This document shows, piece by piece, positions 10,281 to 19,293 of a DNA stretch of 64,000 nt. The notes beneath the pieces were generated by a model. It did not search any database and was not told the origin of the DNA. It saw nothing but the letters and a program-made list of their open reading frames with translations. Both the position numbers and the translations under genes were made by a program. Numbering within the stretch: position 1 is the first letter of the stretch; each line of letters starts with the position of its first letter. Source of the DNA: Thalassomonas viridans (GTDB lineage: Bacteria > Pseudomonadota > Gammaproteobacteria > Enterobacterales > Alteromonadaceae); assembly GCF_000948985.2 (NCBI RefSeq), contig NZ_CP059733.1, positions 2,976,001 to 3,040,000 of the forward strand, given 5' to 3'.

Positions 10281-10479
10281 GAGCTTGTCCTCCTGCAAAG
10301 ATTAATGACAGGTCTTTAGCGATAAAACAGCTGGCGATAAAGTAGCCTATAAAGCCGTGGGATGAATTTTTACCGGCATTACTGGTATTAGCAATGCAGT
10401 GCCGGCGGCGGGGTGGTGTGTTTTTTGTTACAAAAACTTTAACCGAGTGCAACTCTGGCATATCATTAGTTTTAGCCAT
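10273..10479 (-). CDS. Small protein coupled to family member A (unknown function)
   Basis: 68 residues from the ATG at 10479, with AGAGGT a suitable distance upstream. The sequence has a basic N-terminal half (TKNTPPRRRH) and a hydrophobic patch (FIGYFIASCF). Its stop codon overlaps the start of the next gene (ATGTCTGA). No family recognised. The ribosome-binding site and coupled overlap argue for translation, but the protein could be a leader peptide whose only role is coupling. Confidence 0.5.
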   Translation of the reverse strand: MAKTNDMPELHSVKVFVTKNTPPRRRHCIANTSNAGKNSSHGFIGYFIASCFIAKDLSLIFAGGQAHV

Positions 10480-11001
10480 AATCGATACCTCTTACGTATC
10501 AGTTTTGGTTAGCTATCTTCGGGTGTACCAGCACCTGAGGATAGCGCCTTGTTTAGCATTTTGTTTGCTATCATGTTTACCAAGTTATCGGCCGGTAAGT
10601 GGCCGGTGAATGTGCTGTGCTTGAAGTACCTCCTTAGATGAGGTGGGGGACTATTAAGGTATAGTATATGAGGCTGGATCCATCAACAGCAAAAGGGGTT
10701 TATTTTCAAATATTTTCCTAGTTAAGTGTTTGAAAAGGTAGGGTATTTTGTTTTCTCTGTAAGGGCTTGATTTAGAGAGTAAAAAAGGTGATGGTTCAAG
10801 CATATTCGGTAACAGGAAAAATCGTCAGGCGATTGAAGAGATAGTTTAAAGGTATAAAAAAATCCGAAATCTTATTAAGACTTCGGATTTTTATATATTT
10901 GGAGACCCGGTCAAGCGTTTAAGTTTGTGCTTAACTGGCCGCCACTACTCGTTGCGAGCGGGTTCATCTGATATCAGACACAGCAGGTTAATGCTAAATG
11001 A
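10480..11001. other. Intergenic region, 522 bp
   Basis: No convincing gene is visible. It presumably holds the promoter of the leftward small-gene pair, and it contains the fabA terminator at 10856-10890. It is AT-rich in its middle part. Confidence 0.6.
10856..10890 (-). terminator. Rho-independent terminator of fabA
   Basis: A perfect 9-bp stem AAATCCGAA/TTCGGATTT (10860-10868 with 10882-10890) encloses a secondary CTT/AAG pairing. On the minus strand it is followed by seven T residues. It lies downstream of fabA and is the best terminator in the window. Confidence 0.85.
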
Positions 11002-11517
11002 TTAGAAACTGGCAGTGTCTGTGAATAAACCTACCTTTAAGTCTTTTGCGGTATAGATTTCACGGCCGTCAACCAGTACAGAACCGTCGGCGATACCCAT
11101 ATATAACTTACGCTTGATCACACGCTTAAGGGTGATTTTATAGGTAACTTTTTTCGCTGTCGGCAGGATTTGACCGGTGAACTTCACTTCGCCTACCCCC
11201 AGGGCACGGCCACGGCCCGGTCCGCCGGACCAGCCAAGGTAAAAGCCTACCAGCTGCCACATGGCATCCAGACCTAAACATCCTGGCATTACCGGGTCGC
11301 CTTTAAAGTGGCAGTCAAAAAACCAAAGATCCGGGGTAATATCGAGTTCGGCGATGATTTCGCCCTTACCGAATTCGCCGCCGTCGTCATTGATGACATT
11401 GATGCGATCCATCATTAACATGTTGTCGGAAGGTAACTGGCTGTTGCCTTCACCAAACATTTCACCGTTAGCGGTTTTGATCAGATCTTCTTTGCTGTAC
11501 GCACTTTTTTGTTCCAT
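11002..11517 (-). CDS. fabA: FabA, 3-hydroxydecanoyl-ACP dehydratase/isomerase
   Basis: 171 residues, the normal size. The hot-dog fold active site shows [20 protein letters not shown], with catalytic His70 and Asp84 at the same numbers as in E. coli. It dehydrates 3-hydroxyacyl-ACP and isomerises trans-2-decenoyl-ACP to the cis-3 form, the branch point for unsaturated fatty acids in the anaerobic pathway. It is a monocistronic gene with its own terminator. Confidence 0.97.
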   Translation of the reverse strand: MEQKSAYSKEDLIKTANGEMFGEGNSQLPSDNMLMMDRINVINDDGGEFGKGEIIAELDITPDLWFFDCHFKGDPVMPGCLGLDAMWQLVGFYLGWSGGPGRGRALGVGEVKFTGQILPTAKKVTYKITLKRVIKRKLYMGIADGSVLVDGREIYTAKDLKVGLFTDTASF

Positions 11518-11669
11518 GAGCTCACTTCAAAATAAGGTAATAATAATTTCAGGCCGCTACTTTAGCGAACGCTTGTACACTAAACAACTCGGAGCAGTGA
11601 AAAAAATTGCAAAAAGTTGAGTTATGCGTAACCATTGTCCGTCTGCAAGCCTGTATAAAGAGAAGAAAA

Positions 11670-11924
11670 ATGACAGAAAAGAAAGCTGCATTAACCAATG
11701 CCGAAAAACAAAAACGTTACCGCGATCGCCAAAAACAAAGCGGTAAGAAAGAAATGCGCGGTTATTTATCCCCCGAAGCGTTAAAGTGTTATCAGCTGAT
11801 TGCCGAACAAACCCAGTGGTCTGACAGTGTGATTTTAAGCAATGCGGTGCGCCTGACCTATGCCGCCTATAAAAACGGACAAATCGCATTATTGAATAAC
11901 TGGTTGAACAAACATGAGTTATAG
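11670..11924 (+). CDS. Small basic protein, possible ribbon-helix-helix DNA-binding protein
   Basis: 84 residues from the ATG at 11670, preceded by AAGAGAAGA; the frame is open upstream to 11607 but that start is less likely. The first part is highly basic (AEKQKRYRDRQKQSGKKEMR), followed by YLSPEALKCYQLIA and a helical segment. This arrangement recalls small RHH-type or replication-control regulators, but no family assignment is secure. It is divergent from fabA. Confidence 0.6.
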   Translation: MTEKKAALTNAEKQKRYRDRQKQSGKKEMRGYLSPEALKCYQLIAEQTQWSDSVILSNAVRLTYAAYKNGQIALLNNWLNKHEL

Positions 11925-12088
11925 CTGTATCAAAGAGTTTATCCGGGCGTTGCATCTGCCGTGGCGGTAAATAATACGCCGAAATAAATGCTGAAATTTG
12001 ATTGTGTTAACCCGGTATTCCCTATATTCTTAACAGTTAGGAATCTAGTAGTAATTTACATCATACATACCTAAAAGGTGCTACCCCG

Positions 12089-12733
12089 TTGATAAATGTT
12101 TTATTAGTTGATGATCATGAATTAGTTCGGACTGGTATCCGCAAAATTCTCGATGAAGTCAAAGGATTGAAAGTTATAGGAGAAACTAAGACGGGAGAAG
12201 AGGCTGTTCAGTTTTGCCGTAAAAACGAGCCTGATGTGGTATTAATGGATATGAATATGCCAGGTATAGGCGGCTTGGAAGCAACCAAGAAGATTATCCG
12301 TTATGCTCCCGATGTTAAAGTGATCGTGCTGACGGTACATACCGAAGATCCCTTTCCGACTAAGGTCATGCAGATAGGTGCCGCCGGTTACCTGACCAAA
12401 GGCACGGGACCGGATGAAATGGTGAATGCCATCCGGGCGGTAAATAGCGGCCAGCGCTATATTCCGGCAGAAATTGCCCAGCAGATGGCGCTGAGCCAGT
12501 TTAAGTCGGTGGAAGAGAATCCGTTTAATGTCTTGTCTGAGCGTGAATTGCAGATCATGTTAATGATCACCCGGGGGGAGAAAGTCCCTCATATCTCAGA
12601 GCAGCTGGCGTTAAGCTCGAAAACCATTAACAGTTACCGTTATCGTATGTTTGAAAAGCTTAATGTCAGCAATGATGTTGAACTTACTCATCTTGCGATA
12701 CGCCACGGCATGTTAAAAACCGAAAAACTCTAA
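12089..12733 (+). CDS. uvrY: UvrY/GacA-type response regulator
   Basis: 214 residues. The receiver domain has the acidic pocket D8-D9, phospho-acceptor Asp54 in VVLMDMNMPG and a conserved Lys in YLTKG. A LuxR-type HTH occupies about 140-205 (LSERELQIMLMITRGEKVPH). The start is TTG, preceded by AAAGGTG, and the N-terminus INVLLVDDHELVRTGIR matches the family exactly. It is the partner of a BarA/GacS sensor kinase and activates Csr/Rsm small RNAs. It is located directly upstream of uvrC, as in E. coli. Confidence 0.95.
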   Translation: MINVLLVDDHELVRTGIRKILDEVKGLKVIGETKTGEEAVQFCRKNEPDVVLMDMNMPGIGGLEATKKIIRYAPDVKVIVLTVHTEDPFPTKVMQIGAAGYLTKGTGPDEMVNAIRAVNSGQRYIPAEIAQQMALSQFKSVEENPFNVLSERELQIMLMITRGEKVPHISEQLALSSKTINSYRYRMFEKLNVSNDVELTHLAIRHGMLKTEKL

Positions 12734-12752
12734 TTTTTTCTGAAGTATCTTA

Positions 12753-14657
12753 GTGTCTGAACAAGTGTCCGGGCAACAGCCGGAGCAAAAACCTGATATG
12801 CAGTCTGATATCAAGTCTGATCCCCAATTTGATGCTAAAGCCTTTTTAGCATCAGTCACCGAGCAGCCCGGCGTTTATCGCATGTACGATAAAGAGCGGC
12901 AGGTGATTTATGTCGGCAAAGCCAAGCAGTTAAAGAAACGTTTGGCCAGCTATTTCCGCAAAGACGTCGGCAGCAATAAAACCCGGGCCCTGGTGGGGCA
13001 AATTCAGGCGATAGATGTTACCGTTACCCACACCGAGGGGGAAGCGCTGATCCTTGAAAATAACTATATCAAGAAGTATCAGCCTAAATATAATATCTTG
13101 TTGCGGGACGATAAATCCTATCCCTATTTGTTGATTAGTGATCATAAGCATCCCAAACTCGGCCTGCACCGTGGCGGCAAACGGGTAAAGGGAGATTATT
13201 TCGGTCCTTTTCCCACGGTGGGCGCCGTGTGGGAGAGCTTGCGCCTGATGCAAAAGCTGTTTCCCATCCGTCAGTGTGAAGACAGCTACTACCGGGCCAG
13301 GAGCCGCCCCTGTCTGCAATATCAGCTGGGACGCTGTTCGGCCCCCTGTGTCGATAAAATCAGCGAGCAGGATTACGGGGAGCAGGTTAAACTGGCGAAG
13401 CTTTTCCTACAGGGAAAAAGCTCTGATGTTATTGATGTGCTGGTGAAACAGATGGAAGCGGCCAGCGCCAGGCTTGAGTTTGAGCAGGCGGCCAAGATAC
13501 GCGATCAAATCGGCACTTTACGTAAAGTACAGCAACAGCAATACGTCAGCGGCGTAGTGGCGGAAATGGATGTGGTAGGACTGGCGCGCTTTAAGTCCCA
13601 GGTGTGCGTGCATCTGCTTTTTGTCCGCGACCATAAAATCCTCGGCAGTAAAAGTTATTTTCCTGCGGTGCCGGGAGAGTCCAGCGACAGCGATATTCTC
13701 CGTGCCTTTGTCGGCCAGCATTACCTGAACCGGGAGATCTCCCAGGGCAATATTCCCAAAGAAATCGTGGTCGGTGAAGATTTTGAGTTAAGCACTGAAA
13801 TTGCCGACCTGTTAACCGAGCAGGCAGGCTATGAGGTGAAAATTGCCACTAAGGTGCGCTCGGAAAGGGCGCAGTATTTAAAACTGGCCCGTACCAACGG
13901 CGAAAACGCCCTGGTAAGCCGCAACAGCCACAAAGAGTCGATGCAGGCACGTTTTGCGGCATTAAATGAGGTTTTCGAATTGCCCGGCGGCATTAACCGC
14001 ATGGAATGTTTCGATATCAGTCATACCATGGGCCAGCAAACCGTGGCTTCGTGCGTGGTTTTTAACCAGGAAGGGCCGCTTAAAAGTGATTACCGCCGTT
14101 ATAATGTTGTCGGCATCACCCCGGGGGATGATTATGCCGCCATGGCCTTTGCCCTGAACAAACGTTATGCCAAGGTCAGCTGTGGCGATAACCTGCCCGA
14201 TATTGTCTTTATCGACGGCGGCAAGGGGCAACTGGCTAAAGCGGAAGACTTCTTTAATGCCCTTATCCAGGACAAGGCCCTGGAGAAATCGCCGTTACTG
14301 GTGGGGGTGGCGAAAGGGGAGTCACGCAAACCCGGCCTGGAAACTTTGATCCTCGGCGGCAGTCACCAGCTGATTTCCTTACCCGGCTCGTCGCCGGCCC
14401 TGCACCTGGTGCAGCATATCAGGGATGAGTCCCACCGCTTTGCCATTACCGGCCACAGGGCAAAACGGCAAAAAGCCAGTAAAAAGTCCACTCTGGAGTC
14501 CATTCCCGGCATAGGCGCCAAAAAACGTCAGGCATTGTTGAAGTATCTCGGCGGCCTGCATGAAGTCAAGCAGGCGGATCGCCAGGCGTTAGAAAAAGTG
14601 CCGGGGATCAGCAAGGCGTTGGCGAAAAATATTTATGATGCATTGCATGACAATTGA
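12753..14657 (+). CDS. uvrC: UvrC, excinuclease ABC subunit C
   Basis: 634 residues from a GTG start. An N-terminal GIY-YIG nuclease domain ([20 protein letters not shown], about 36-110) makes the 3' incision. A UVR motif that binds UvrB follows at about 224-260 ([15 protein letters not shown]), then the RNase H-like 5' nuclease domain (FIDGGKGQL) and C-terminal helix-hairpin-helix motifs ([14 protein letters not shown]). It works with UvrAB in nucleotide excision repair. There is a Gln/Asp-rich N-terminal extension of about 25 residues. Confidence 0.97.
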   Translation: MSEQVSGQQPEQKPDMQSDIKSDPQFDAKAFLASVTEQPGVYRMYDKERQVIYVGKAKQLKKRLASYFRKDVGSNKTRALVGQIQAIDVTVTHTEGEALILENNYIKKYQPKYNILLRDDKSYPYLLISDHKHPKLGLHRGGKRVKGDYFGPFPTVGAVWESLRLMQKLFPIRQCEDSYYRARSRPCLQYQLGRCSAPCVDKISEQDYGEQVKLAKLFLQGKSSDVIDVLVKQMEAASARLEFEQAAKIRDQIGTLRKVQQQQYVSGVVAEMDVVGLARFKSQVCVHLLFVRDHKILGSKSYFPAVPGESSDSDILRAFVGQHYLNREISQGNIPKEIVVGEDFELSTEIADLLTEQAGYEVKIATKVRSERAQYLKLARTNGENALVSRNSHKESMQARFAALNEVFELPGGINRMECFDISHTMGQQTVASCVVFNQEGPLKSDYRRYNVVGITPGDDYAAMAFALNKRYAKVSCGDNLPDIVFIDGGKGQLAKAEDFFNALIQDKALEKSPLLVGVAKGESRKPGLETLILGGSHQLISLPGSSPALHLVQHIRDESHRFAITGHRAKRQKASKKSTLESIPGIGAKKRQALLKYLGGLHEVKQADRQALEKVPGISKALAKNIYDALHDN

Positions 14658-14705
14658 TTAGCAATCTGTGTAAAATGAAAGAAAAAATACTGCACTAAGT
14701 TTTCT

Positions 14706-15296
14706 ATGTGGACAATCCCCAACCAAATCACCTTTTTTAGAATTATATTAATACCCGTATTCCTTATTGTTTTCTATCTACCTGTTTCCTGGCATCATTT
14801 TGGCGCCGCTTTTATCTTCTGGCTCGCGGCCATCAGCGATGCGCTGGACGGCTACCTTGCCCGGCGCTTGAAACAATCAACCGATTTTGGCGCTTTTATT
14901 GATCCCGTGGCCGATAAATTAATGGTGACCTGCGCGTTAGTGGTGATTGTACAGGACTACCACCAGTGGTGGATTTCTATTCCGGCCCTGATCATGGTCG
15001 CCCGTGAAGTCTTTATCAGTGCCTTGCGGGAATTTATGTCTTCGCGCGGTAAAAGGGATGAAGTGGCGGTCTCGACTCTGGGTAAGTATAAAACCGCGGC
15101 ACAGATGCTGGCGCTTATCGGTCTGATCTGGCGTCCCGATTATGATATTCCCCTGATCCTGTTTAATTTCCCCCAGGAATTATTTATGGGTCTTGCTTAT
15201 GTTCTGTATTTTATCGCGACAATTTTAACCTTCTGGTCTATGGTGACCTATTTTCGGGCAGCCTGGGGTGAATTGACGGTGAAAAAACACCCGTAA
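14706..15296 (+). CDS. pgsA: PgsA, CDP-diacylglycerol-glycerol-3-phosphate 3-phosphatidyltransferase
   Basis: 196 residues and several membrane helices. The CDP-alcohol phosphotransferase motif is visible as DALDGYLARRLKQSTDFGAF followed by IDPVADK. It makes phosphatidylglycerol phosphate from CDP-diacylglycerol in the inner membrane. It follows uvrC and precedes the Gly/Cys/Leu tRNA genes, an arrangement shared with E. coli. Confidence 0.96.
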   Translation: MWTIPNQITFFRIILIPVFLIVFYLPVSWHHFGAAFIFWLAAISDALDGYLARRLKQSTDFGAFIDPVADKLMVTCALVVIVQDYHQWWISIPALIMVAREVFISALREFMSSRGKRDEVAVSTLGKYKTAAQMLALIGLIWRPDYDIPLILFNFPQELFMGLAYVLYFIATILTFWSMVTYFRAAWGELTVKKHP

Positions 15297-15370
15297 TTTC
15301 CGTGTTCTAGCCAAAAAAACATCATATTAGCCGCTTTTTAGGCAGTCGAAATAAAATTGAAATTAAATTG

Positions 15371-15398
15371 TTGACTCGCGAATATTTCACTGTAGAAT
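15371..15398 (+). promoter_or_regulatory. Sigma-70 promoter of the Gly/Cys/Leu tRNA array
   Basis: -35 TTGACT (15371-15376) and -10 TAGAAT (15393-15398) with a 16-base spacer, followed by a GC-rich gcgttccc discriminator. The leader then holds a short hairpin, GTTGAC paired with GTCAAC, before the first tRNA at 15433. Confidence 0.75.
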
Positions 15399-15432
15399 GC
15401 GTTCCCAGTTGACAGGGAGTCAACGGAACAAA

Positions 15433-15508
15433 GCGGCTGTAGCTCAGTTGGTAGAGCATCACGTTGCCAACGTGAATGTCACGAGTTCGAGTCTCGTTAG
15501 CCGCTCCA
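15433..15508 (+). tRNA. tRNA-Gly (GCC) 1
   Basis: 76 bases with encoded CCA. Anticodon GCC in the CGTTGCCAACG arm. First gene of the array. Confidence 0.97.
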
Positions 15509-15565
15509 ACTTCTCTTTTTAGGGAAGGATTCAGGGAATACTACTCATCCCAGTGTTGATGAAAC

Positions 15566-15639
15566 GGCGGGTTGGCAGAATGGCTATGCAGCGGATTGCA
15601 AATCCGTGGATCTCGGTTCGACTCCGGGACCCGCCTCCA
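15566..15639 (+). tRNA. tRNA-Cys (GCA) 1
   Basis: 74 bases with CCA. Anticodon GCA in GGATTGCAAATCC; the acceptor stem GGCGGGT pairs with ACCCGCC. Confidence 0.97.
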
Positions 15640-15643
15640 TTTT

Positions 15644-15730
15644 GCCCGGGTGGTGGAATTGGTAGACACAAGGGATTTAAAATCCCTCGCTGGTAACAGC
15701 GTGCCGGTTCAAGTCCGGCCCCGGGTACCA
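15644..15730 (+). tRNA. tRNA-Leu (TAA) 1
   Basis: 87 bases with CCA and a long class II variable arm. Anticodon TAA in GGGATTTAAAATCCC. It begins four bases after tRNA-Cys. Confidence 0.97.
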
Positions 15731-15792
15731 TTTCATCTTCCAGGTTGAGAGTATAAAAGCCAAATAGCATTTGGCGTCAGATAAAATTTATT

Positions 15793-15868
15793 GCGGCTGT
15801 AGCTCAGTTGGTAGAGCATCACGTTGCCAACGTGAATGTCACGAGTTCGAGTCTCGTTAGCCGCTCCA
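15793..15868 (+). tRNA. tRNA-Gly (GCC) 2
   Basis: Identical to tRNA-Gly 1. Followed by a spacer that recurs after the 16089-16107 remnant. Confidence 0.97.
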
Positions 15869-15910
15869 AGTTTTATATTAAGTCTTATCCCTTGAAGGGT
15901 ATAGCAATAA

Positions 15911-15986
15911 GCGGCTGTAGCTCAGTTGGTAGAGCATCACGTTGCCAACGTGAATGTCACGAGTTCGAGTCTCGTTAGCCGCTCCA
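15911..15986 (+). tRNA. tRNA-Gly (GCC) 3
   Basis: Identical 76-base copy with CCA. Confidence 0.97.
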
Positions 15987-16088
15987 ATTTTTTGTGTTCT
16001 TCCTATACGAAGGGCACGGTGAGCAAGGTAAAGGTAACTGCTTGAGTGTTGCGAGGCAAACAAATGTCAACTCTCCACCTAAGTACGC

Positions 16089-16107
16089 AGTCTCGTTAGC
16101 CGCTCCA
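16089..16107 (+). pseudogene. 3' remnant of tRNA-Gly
   Basis: The 19 bases AGTCTCGTTAGCCGCTCCA match the T-arm/acceptor 3' end of tRNA-Gly exactly; the 5' three quarters are missing and replaced by unrelated sequence (15987-16088). The spacer after it matches the spacer after tRNA-Gly 2, so a full gene once stood here or a 3'-end duplication was left by a recombination event. Confidence 0.8.
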
Positions 16108-16147
16108 ATTTTTTTAAGTCTTTATCCTTGAAAGGGTATAGCAATAT

Positions 16148-16223
16148 GCGGCTGTAGCTCAGTTGGTAGAGCATCACGTTGCCAACGTGAATGTCACGAG
16201 TTCGAGTCTCGTTAGCCGCTCCA
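16148..16223 (+). tRNA. tRNA-Gly (GCC) 4
   Basis: Identical 76-base copy. It opens the first of three Gly-Leu doublets. Confidence 0.97.
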
Positions 16224-16282
16224 AATTTTTAATTGTTTTGCTGCTTGTTCGTTAATGAAACGATAGGTGAGGTGAAAGCTTT

Positions 16283-16369
16283 GCCCGGGTGGTGGAATTG
16301 GTAGACACAAGGGATTTAAAATCCCTCGCTGGTAACAGCGTGCCGGTTCAAGTCCGGCCCCGGGTACCA
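16283..16369 (+). tRNA. tRNA-Leu (TAA) 2
   Basis: 87 bases with CCA, identical to copy 1, second half of a Gly-Leu doublet. Confidence 0.97.
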
Positions 16370-16424
16370 TTTTCATTATTGAGTAAGAGCGAGATAAAAA
16401 TTAGAAAATAAGTAGTTCTACTAT

Positions 16425-16500
16425 GCGGCTGTAGCTCAGTTGGTAGAGCATCACGTTGCCAACGTGAATGTCACGAGTTCGAGTCTCGTTAGCCGCTCCA
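16425..16500 (+). tRNA. tRNA-Gly (GCC) 5
   Basis: Identical 76-base copy with CCA. Confidence 0.97.
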
Positions 16501-16557
16501 TTTTCTAATAACCAGTTTACTACCTTTCGTCTGAATGACGATCTGGCAAGTGAAGTT

Positions 16558-16644
16558 GCCCGGGTGGTGGAATTGGTAGACACAAGGGATTTAAAATCCC
16601 TCGCTGGTAACAGCGTGCCGGTTCAAGTCCGGCCCCGGGTACCA
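16558..16644 (+). tRNA. tRNA-Leu (TAA) 3
   Basis: 87 bases with CCA, identical to the other Leu copies. Confidence 0.97.
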
Positions 16645-16694
16645 TTTTAACGTTAGCTAATCGTTAAGATGGTATTAAAACTGATGAACAAAAT

Positions 16695-16770
16695 GCGGCT
16701 GTAGCTCAGTTGGTAGAGCATCACGTTGCCAACGTGAATGTCACGAGTTCGAGTCTCGTTAGCCGCTCCA
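16695..16770 (+). tRNA. tRNA-Gly (GCC) 6
   Basis: Identical 76-base copy with CCA. Confidence 0.97.
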
Positions 16771-16819
16771 ATTTTTTTACTACTCGGCGTTGGTGAAACG
16801 CAGGTAAAGTGAAAGCTTT

Positions 16820-16906
16820 GCCCGGGTGGTGGAATTGGTAGACACAAGGGATTTAAAATCCCTCGCTGGTAACAGCGTGCCGGTTCAAGTCCGGCCCCGG
16901 GTACCA
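16820..16906 (+). tRNA. tRNA-Leu (TAA) 4
   Basis: 87 bases with CCA. The gtgaaagcttt spacer just before it also precedes tRNA-Leu 2, a trace of block duplication. Confidence 0.97.
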
Positions 16907-16971
16907 TTTTCACTGACGTGTTAAGCGAGTTAAGTGAAATGTTGGACTGGGATTCAGTAAAAACCTGTAAA

Positions 16972-17047
16972 GCGGCTGTAGCTCAGTTGGTAGAGCATCA
17001 CGTTGCCAACGTGAATGTCACGAGTTCGAGTCTCGTTAGCCGCTCCA
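16972..17047 (+). tRNA. tRNA-Gly (GCC) 7
   Basis: Identical 76-base copy with CCA. Confidence 0.97.
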
Positions 17048-17088
17048 TTTTCACCAGGTGAATGCAACAGGTAATATTGGCTTATAAA

Positions 17089-17162
17089 GGCGGGTTGGCA
17101 GAATGGCTATGCAGCGGATTGCAAATCCGTGGATCTCGGTTCGACTCCGGGACCCGCCTCCA
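17089..17162 (+). tRNA. tRNA-Cys (GCA) 2
   Basis: Identical to tRNA-Cys 1, 74 bases with CCA. Confidence 0.97.
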
Positions 17163-17186
17163 TTCTTGAGTAAATCAAATTTCTAT

Positions 17187-17262
17187 GCGGCTGTAGCTCA
17201 GTTGGTAGAGCATCACGTTGCCAACGTGAATGTCACGAGTTCGAGTCTCGTTAGCCGCTCCA
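17187..17262 (+). tRNA. tRNA-Gly (GCC) 8
   Basis: Last tRNA of the array, followed at once by a T-rich stretch (atttttcttttc) that may end transcription. Confidence 0.97.
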
Positions 17263-17559
17263 TTTTTCTTTTCTTGTTATTAATTTTCCTCTAAGTGTTC
17301 AACATTACTTTGAGTTTTCAGTATCGCCATGACTATTTGGGCAATGGAACCTGTAATACCGGCACTTATCATGCGTAAAACCTTGTTGTTAAGGGATAGT
17401 TTGATCTGGCGCATAAGCTTGTCAGAAATATTTGTATAAAAAGCCAACAAAATTATAGACTTTGTTTATACCTTGGCCGTAAACGGCGGCAGTGCAGCCG
17501 GTTATGGTTAAACTGCTTAAGATTACTTTTTAATTGACGGAAAAATTAAGTGAGGAAGC

Positions 17560-17997
17560 ATGGATAAACATTTATATCTGGTGGGCATAGACGGCAGCGA
17601 ATGGTCTGAGCGGGCAACGCAAAGAGCGGTTAACCTGGCAAAAAGCAATGGCAGCCGGGTGAAGCTTGTATATGTTCTTGACTGGTCAAGAATGCAGCCG
17701 ATTGTGGCTGAAGGTTTTGTTACCCCGTCGGTAAATACTCAGGACGAGGAGGCCTATGTCGAAAAGAATGTCCTGGCGCCTTTGCTGGAAACATATGCCG
17801 GTACCGGGGTCAATATCGACAGTGAAATGCGGTGGGGTGATCCGGTAGAAGTCCTGCGTGAGCAAGTGAAAGCCGATCATGCCAATATGTTGTTCCTTGG
17901 CAGGCGTGGCCGCTCGCGTATTACCGATTTGTTATTGGGCAGTGTCGCCAATAAGCTTGCCCATTGTGTTGGCATTCCTATCGTGTTGGTGCCTTAG
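17560..17997 (+). CDS. Universal stress protein, UspA family
   Basis: 145 residues, one Usp domain. The N-terminus LVGIDGSEWSERA and the C-terminal ATP-binding motif GRRGRSRITDLLLGSVANKL (G-X2-G-X9-G-S) are classic for nucleotide-binding Usp proteins. GTGAGGAAG precedes the ATG. It is monocistronic; a GGCCGGTCC/GGACCGGCC hairpin with a tetraloop (18016-18037) follows. The exact stress role cannot be read from sequence. Confidence 0.92.
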   Translation: MDKHLYLVGIDGSEWSERATQRAVNLAKSNGSRVKLVYVLDWSRMQPIVAEGFVTPSVNTQDEEAYVEKNVLAPLLETYAGTGVNIDSEMRWGDPVEVLREQVKADHANMLFLGRRGRSRITDLLLGSVANKLAHCVGIPIVLVP

Positions 17998-18015
17998 AGC
18001 AGCAATCGATTTTTG

Positions 18016-18037
18016 GGCCGGTCCGGCGGGACCGGCC
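18016..18037 (+). terminator. Terminator-like hairpin after the usp gene
   Basis: A 9-bp perfect GC-rich stem with a 4-base loop, 18 bases past the stop. The following tract is only weakly T-rich. Confidence 0.5.
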
Positions 18038-18204
18038 TGACACTTGTTTCCCGTCTGGTTATTTGCCCCTTTGGCTTTATGAAAGTGAAGCCCGATTCCT
18101 GCAAAAACAGCCGGCCGGGCAGGGATTTTTTTGCCTGAAAGGCTTTACGATATAGGCTTGTATTGATTAAAGTATTGATACTTTATGGCAAGATCAGCAA
18201 TAAA

Positions 18205-18453
18205 ATGGACTTTGAGCGAATCAAACGGGCAATTAAAGATTGCCCTGAATATCAGGTAACCCGGGAAGATAAGAGCAGAATTTATTTTCACCGCGAGAGT
18301 AAACGTTTTGCCGTGTGTGAAAACGGCACTTATTTTAATATTTATCATCTGACCGCCTGTGGGGTATTTTTACCTGGCCCGAAAAGCGGGGATTCCATAC
18401 AGGCCATAGAGAGTTTTGTCGGTAAAACCTTTAGTTCCTGCCAAGACGGTTAA
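18205..18453 (+). CDS. Hypothetical protein, 82 residues
   Basis: Starts at the ATG at 18205 (MDFERIKRAIKDCPEYQV); the frame is open back to a TTG at 18163 but that extension looks unlikely. It is a compact, mixed-charge protein with two cysteines in the second half and no signal peptide. No family recognised. It lies between the usp gene and the convergent type VI locus. Confidence 0.5.
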   Translation: MDFERIKRAIKDCPEYQVTREDKSRIYFHRESKRFAVCENGTYFNIYHLTACGVFLPGPKSGDSIQAIESFVGKTFSSCQDG

Positions 18454-18481
18454 TTTTTCCAATCAGTAAATAAATCCCCCG

Positions 18482-19264
18482 TTATTCTTTAGGTTTATTG
18501 TTTTTGTCCCGGGTAAAGCGGTTAAGCTCGTCTTGTAACCGGGGACTGAAAACCGCTTCCTGCCAGTGGCTTCCCTTGGTTAATGCCTGAATAAGTTCGG
18601 CTCTCTGGGGGCTTGTTTCCAGATCTGAAGATTCATAGAAGCGGGTGTCTTTGAGGTTGGCATCAGTGAAGTTGGTTTTGCTGAGCTTGGCATAACGCAG
18701 ATCGGCATGTATCAAAACAGCCGAAGACAAATTGGCGCCGGTTAAATCTGCATCACTAAAGTCAGCGCTTGACAGATTACTTTTAGGCAAGTTAATGCCT
18801 TTAAGCCGGGCCCGGGCCAGATTTGCTCCGGATAAATCTATACCGGCCAGATAAATCCTGGGATTATCTTTGCTGATCAGCCGGGCATTATATAAGAACA
18901 GGAGCATTTGCCCCTTACGTTCGCCATCAAGCTGGGGGGCGGTGGAAGCCGTCAGTGCCGTAGCTGCCTGTACCGCAACCGGATGATAACCTGTGTCGTT
19001 GAGGCCGCCGTTGATCATCAAGTCGGTAATAGAGCGCCGGTAGTTGTTGAGAATATTGATATAGTTACGTTCATCTTCAATCGCTCTCTGTTCTTTGATG
19101 CGCCGGCTTTCAAGCTGGTTTTGCCGGTCGATACGTGCTTCTTCAATCTTGTTCTGTTGTGTGATCTGGCTTTGGTTGAGCAGATAACCGCCGATAAGCA
19201 AGGCCATAGGTATAAACAAGAGTCCCATCCAGTCCCATAAGGTTTTATTTTTCAGCGAATCCAT
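18482..19264 (-). CDS. Membrane-anchored pentapeptide-repeat protein (T6SS locus)
   Basis: 260 residues. There is one N-terminal membrane helix (about 12-30), then a coiled-coil stretch rich in E/R/Q (35-70). From about 140 to 205 it has pentapeptide repeats A(D/N)LXX, for example LSGANLARARLKG and LSSADFSDADLTGAN, which fold as a right-handed quadrilateral beta-helix. It is the last gene of the leftward type VI operon, 29 bases after tssH. Its role may be structural or immunity-like; this is not known from sequence. Confidence 0.75.
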   Translation of the reverse strand: MDSLKNKTLWDWMGLLFIPMALLIGGYLLNQSQITQQNKIEEARIDRQNQLESRRIKEQRAIEDERNYINILNNYRRSITDLMINGGLNDTGYHPVAVQAATALTASTAPQLDGERKGQMLLFLYNARLISKDNPRIYLAGIDLSGANLARARLKGINLPKSNLSSADFSDADLTGANLSSAVLIHADLRYAKLSKTNFTDANLKDTRFYESSDLETSPQRAELIQALTKGSHWQEAVFSPRLQDELNRFTRDKNNKPKE

Positions 19265-19293
19265 TTTATTGCCTGTCTCTTGTCTGTGAGTGA

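Noticed and set aside
16653..16913. Frames running through the tRNA array
   Set aside because: They translate repeated tRNA sequence and are not proteins.
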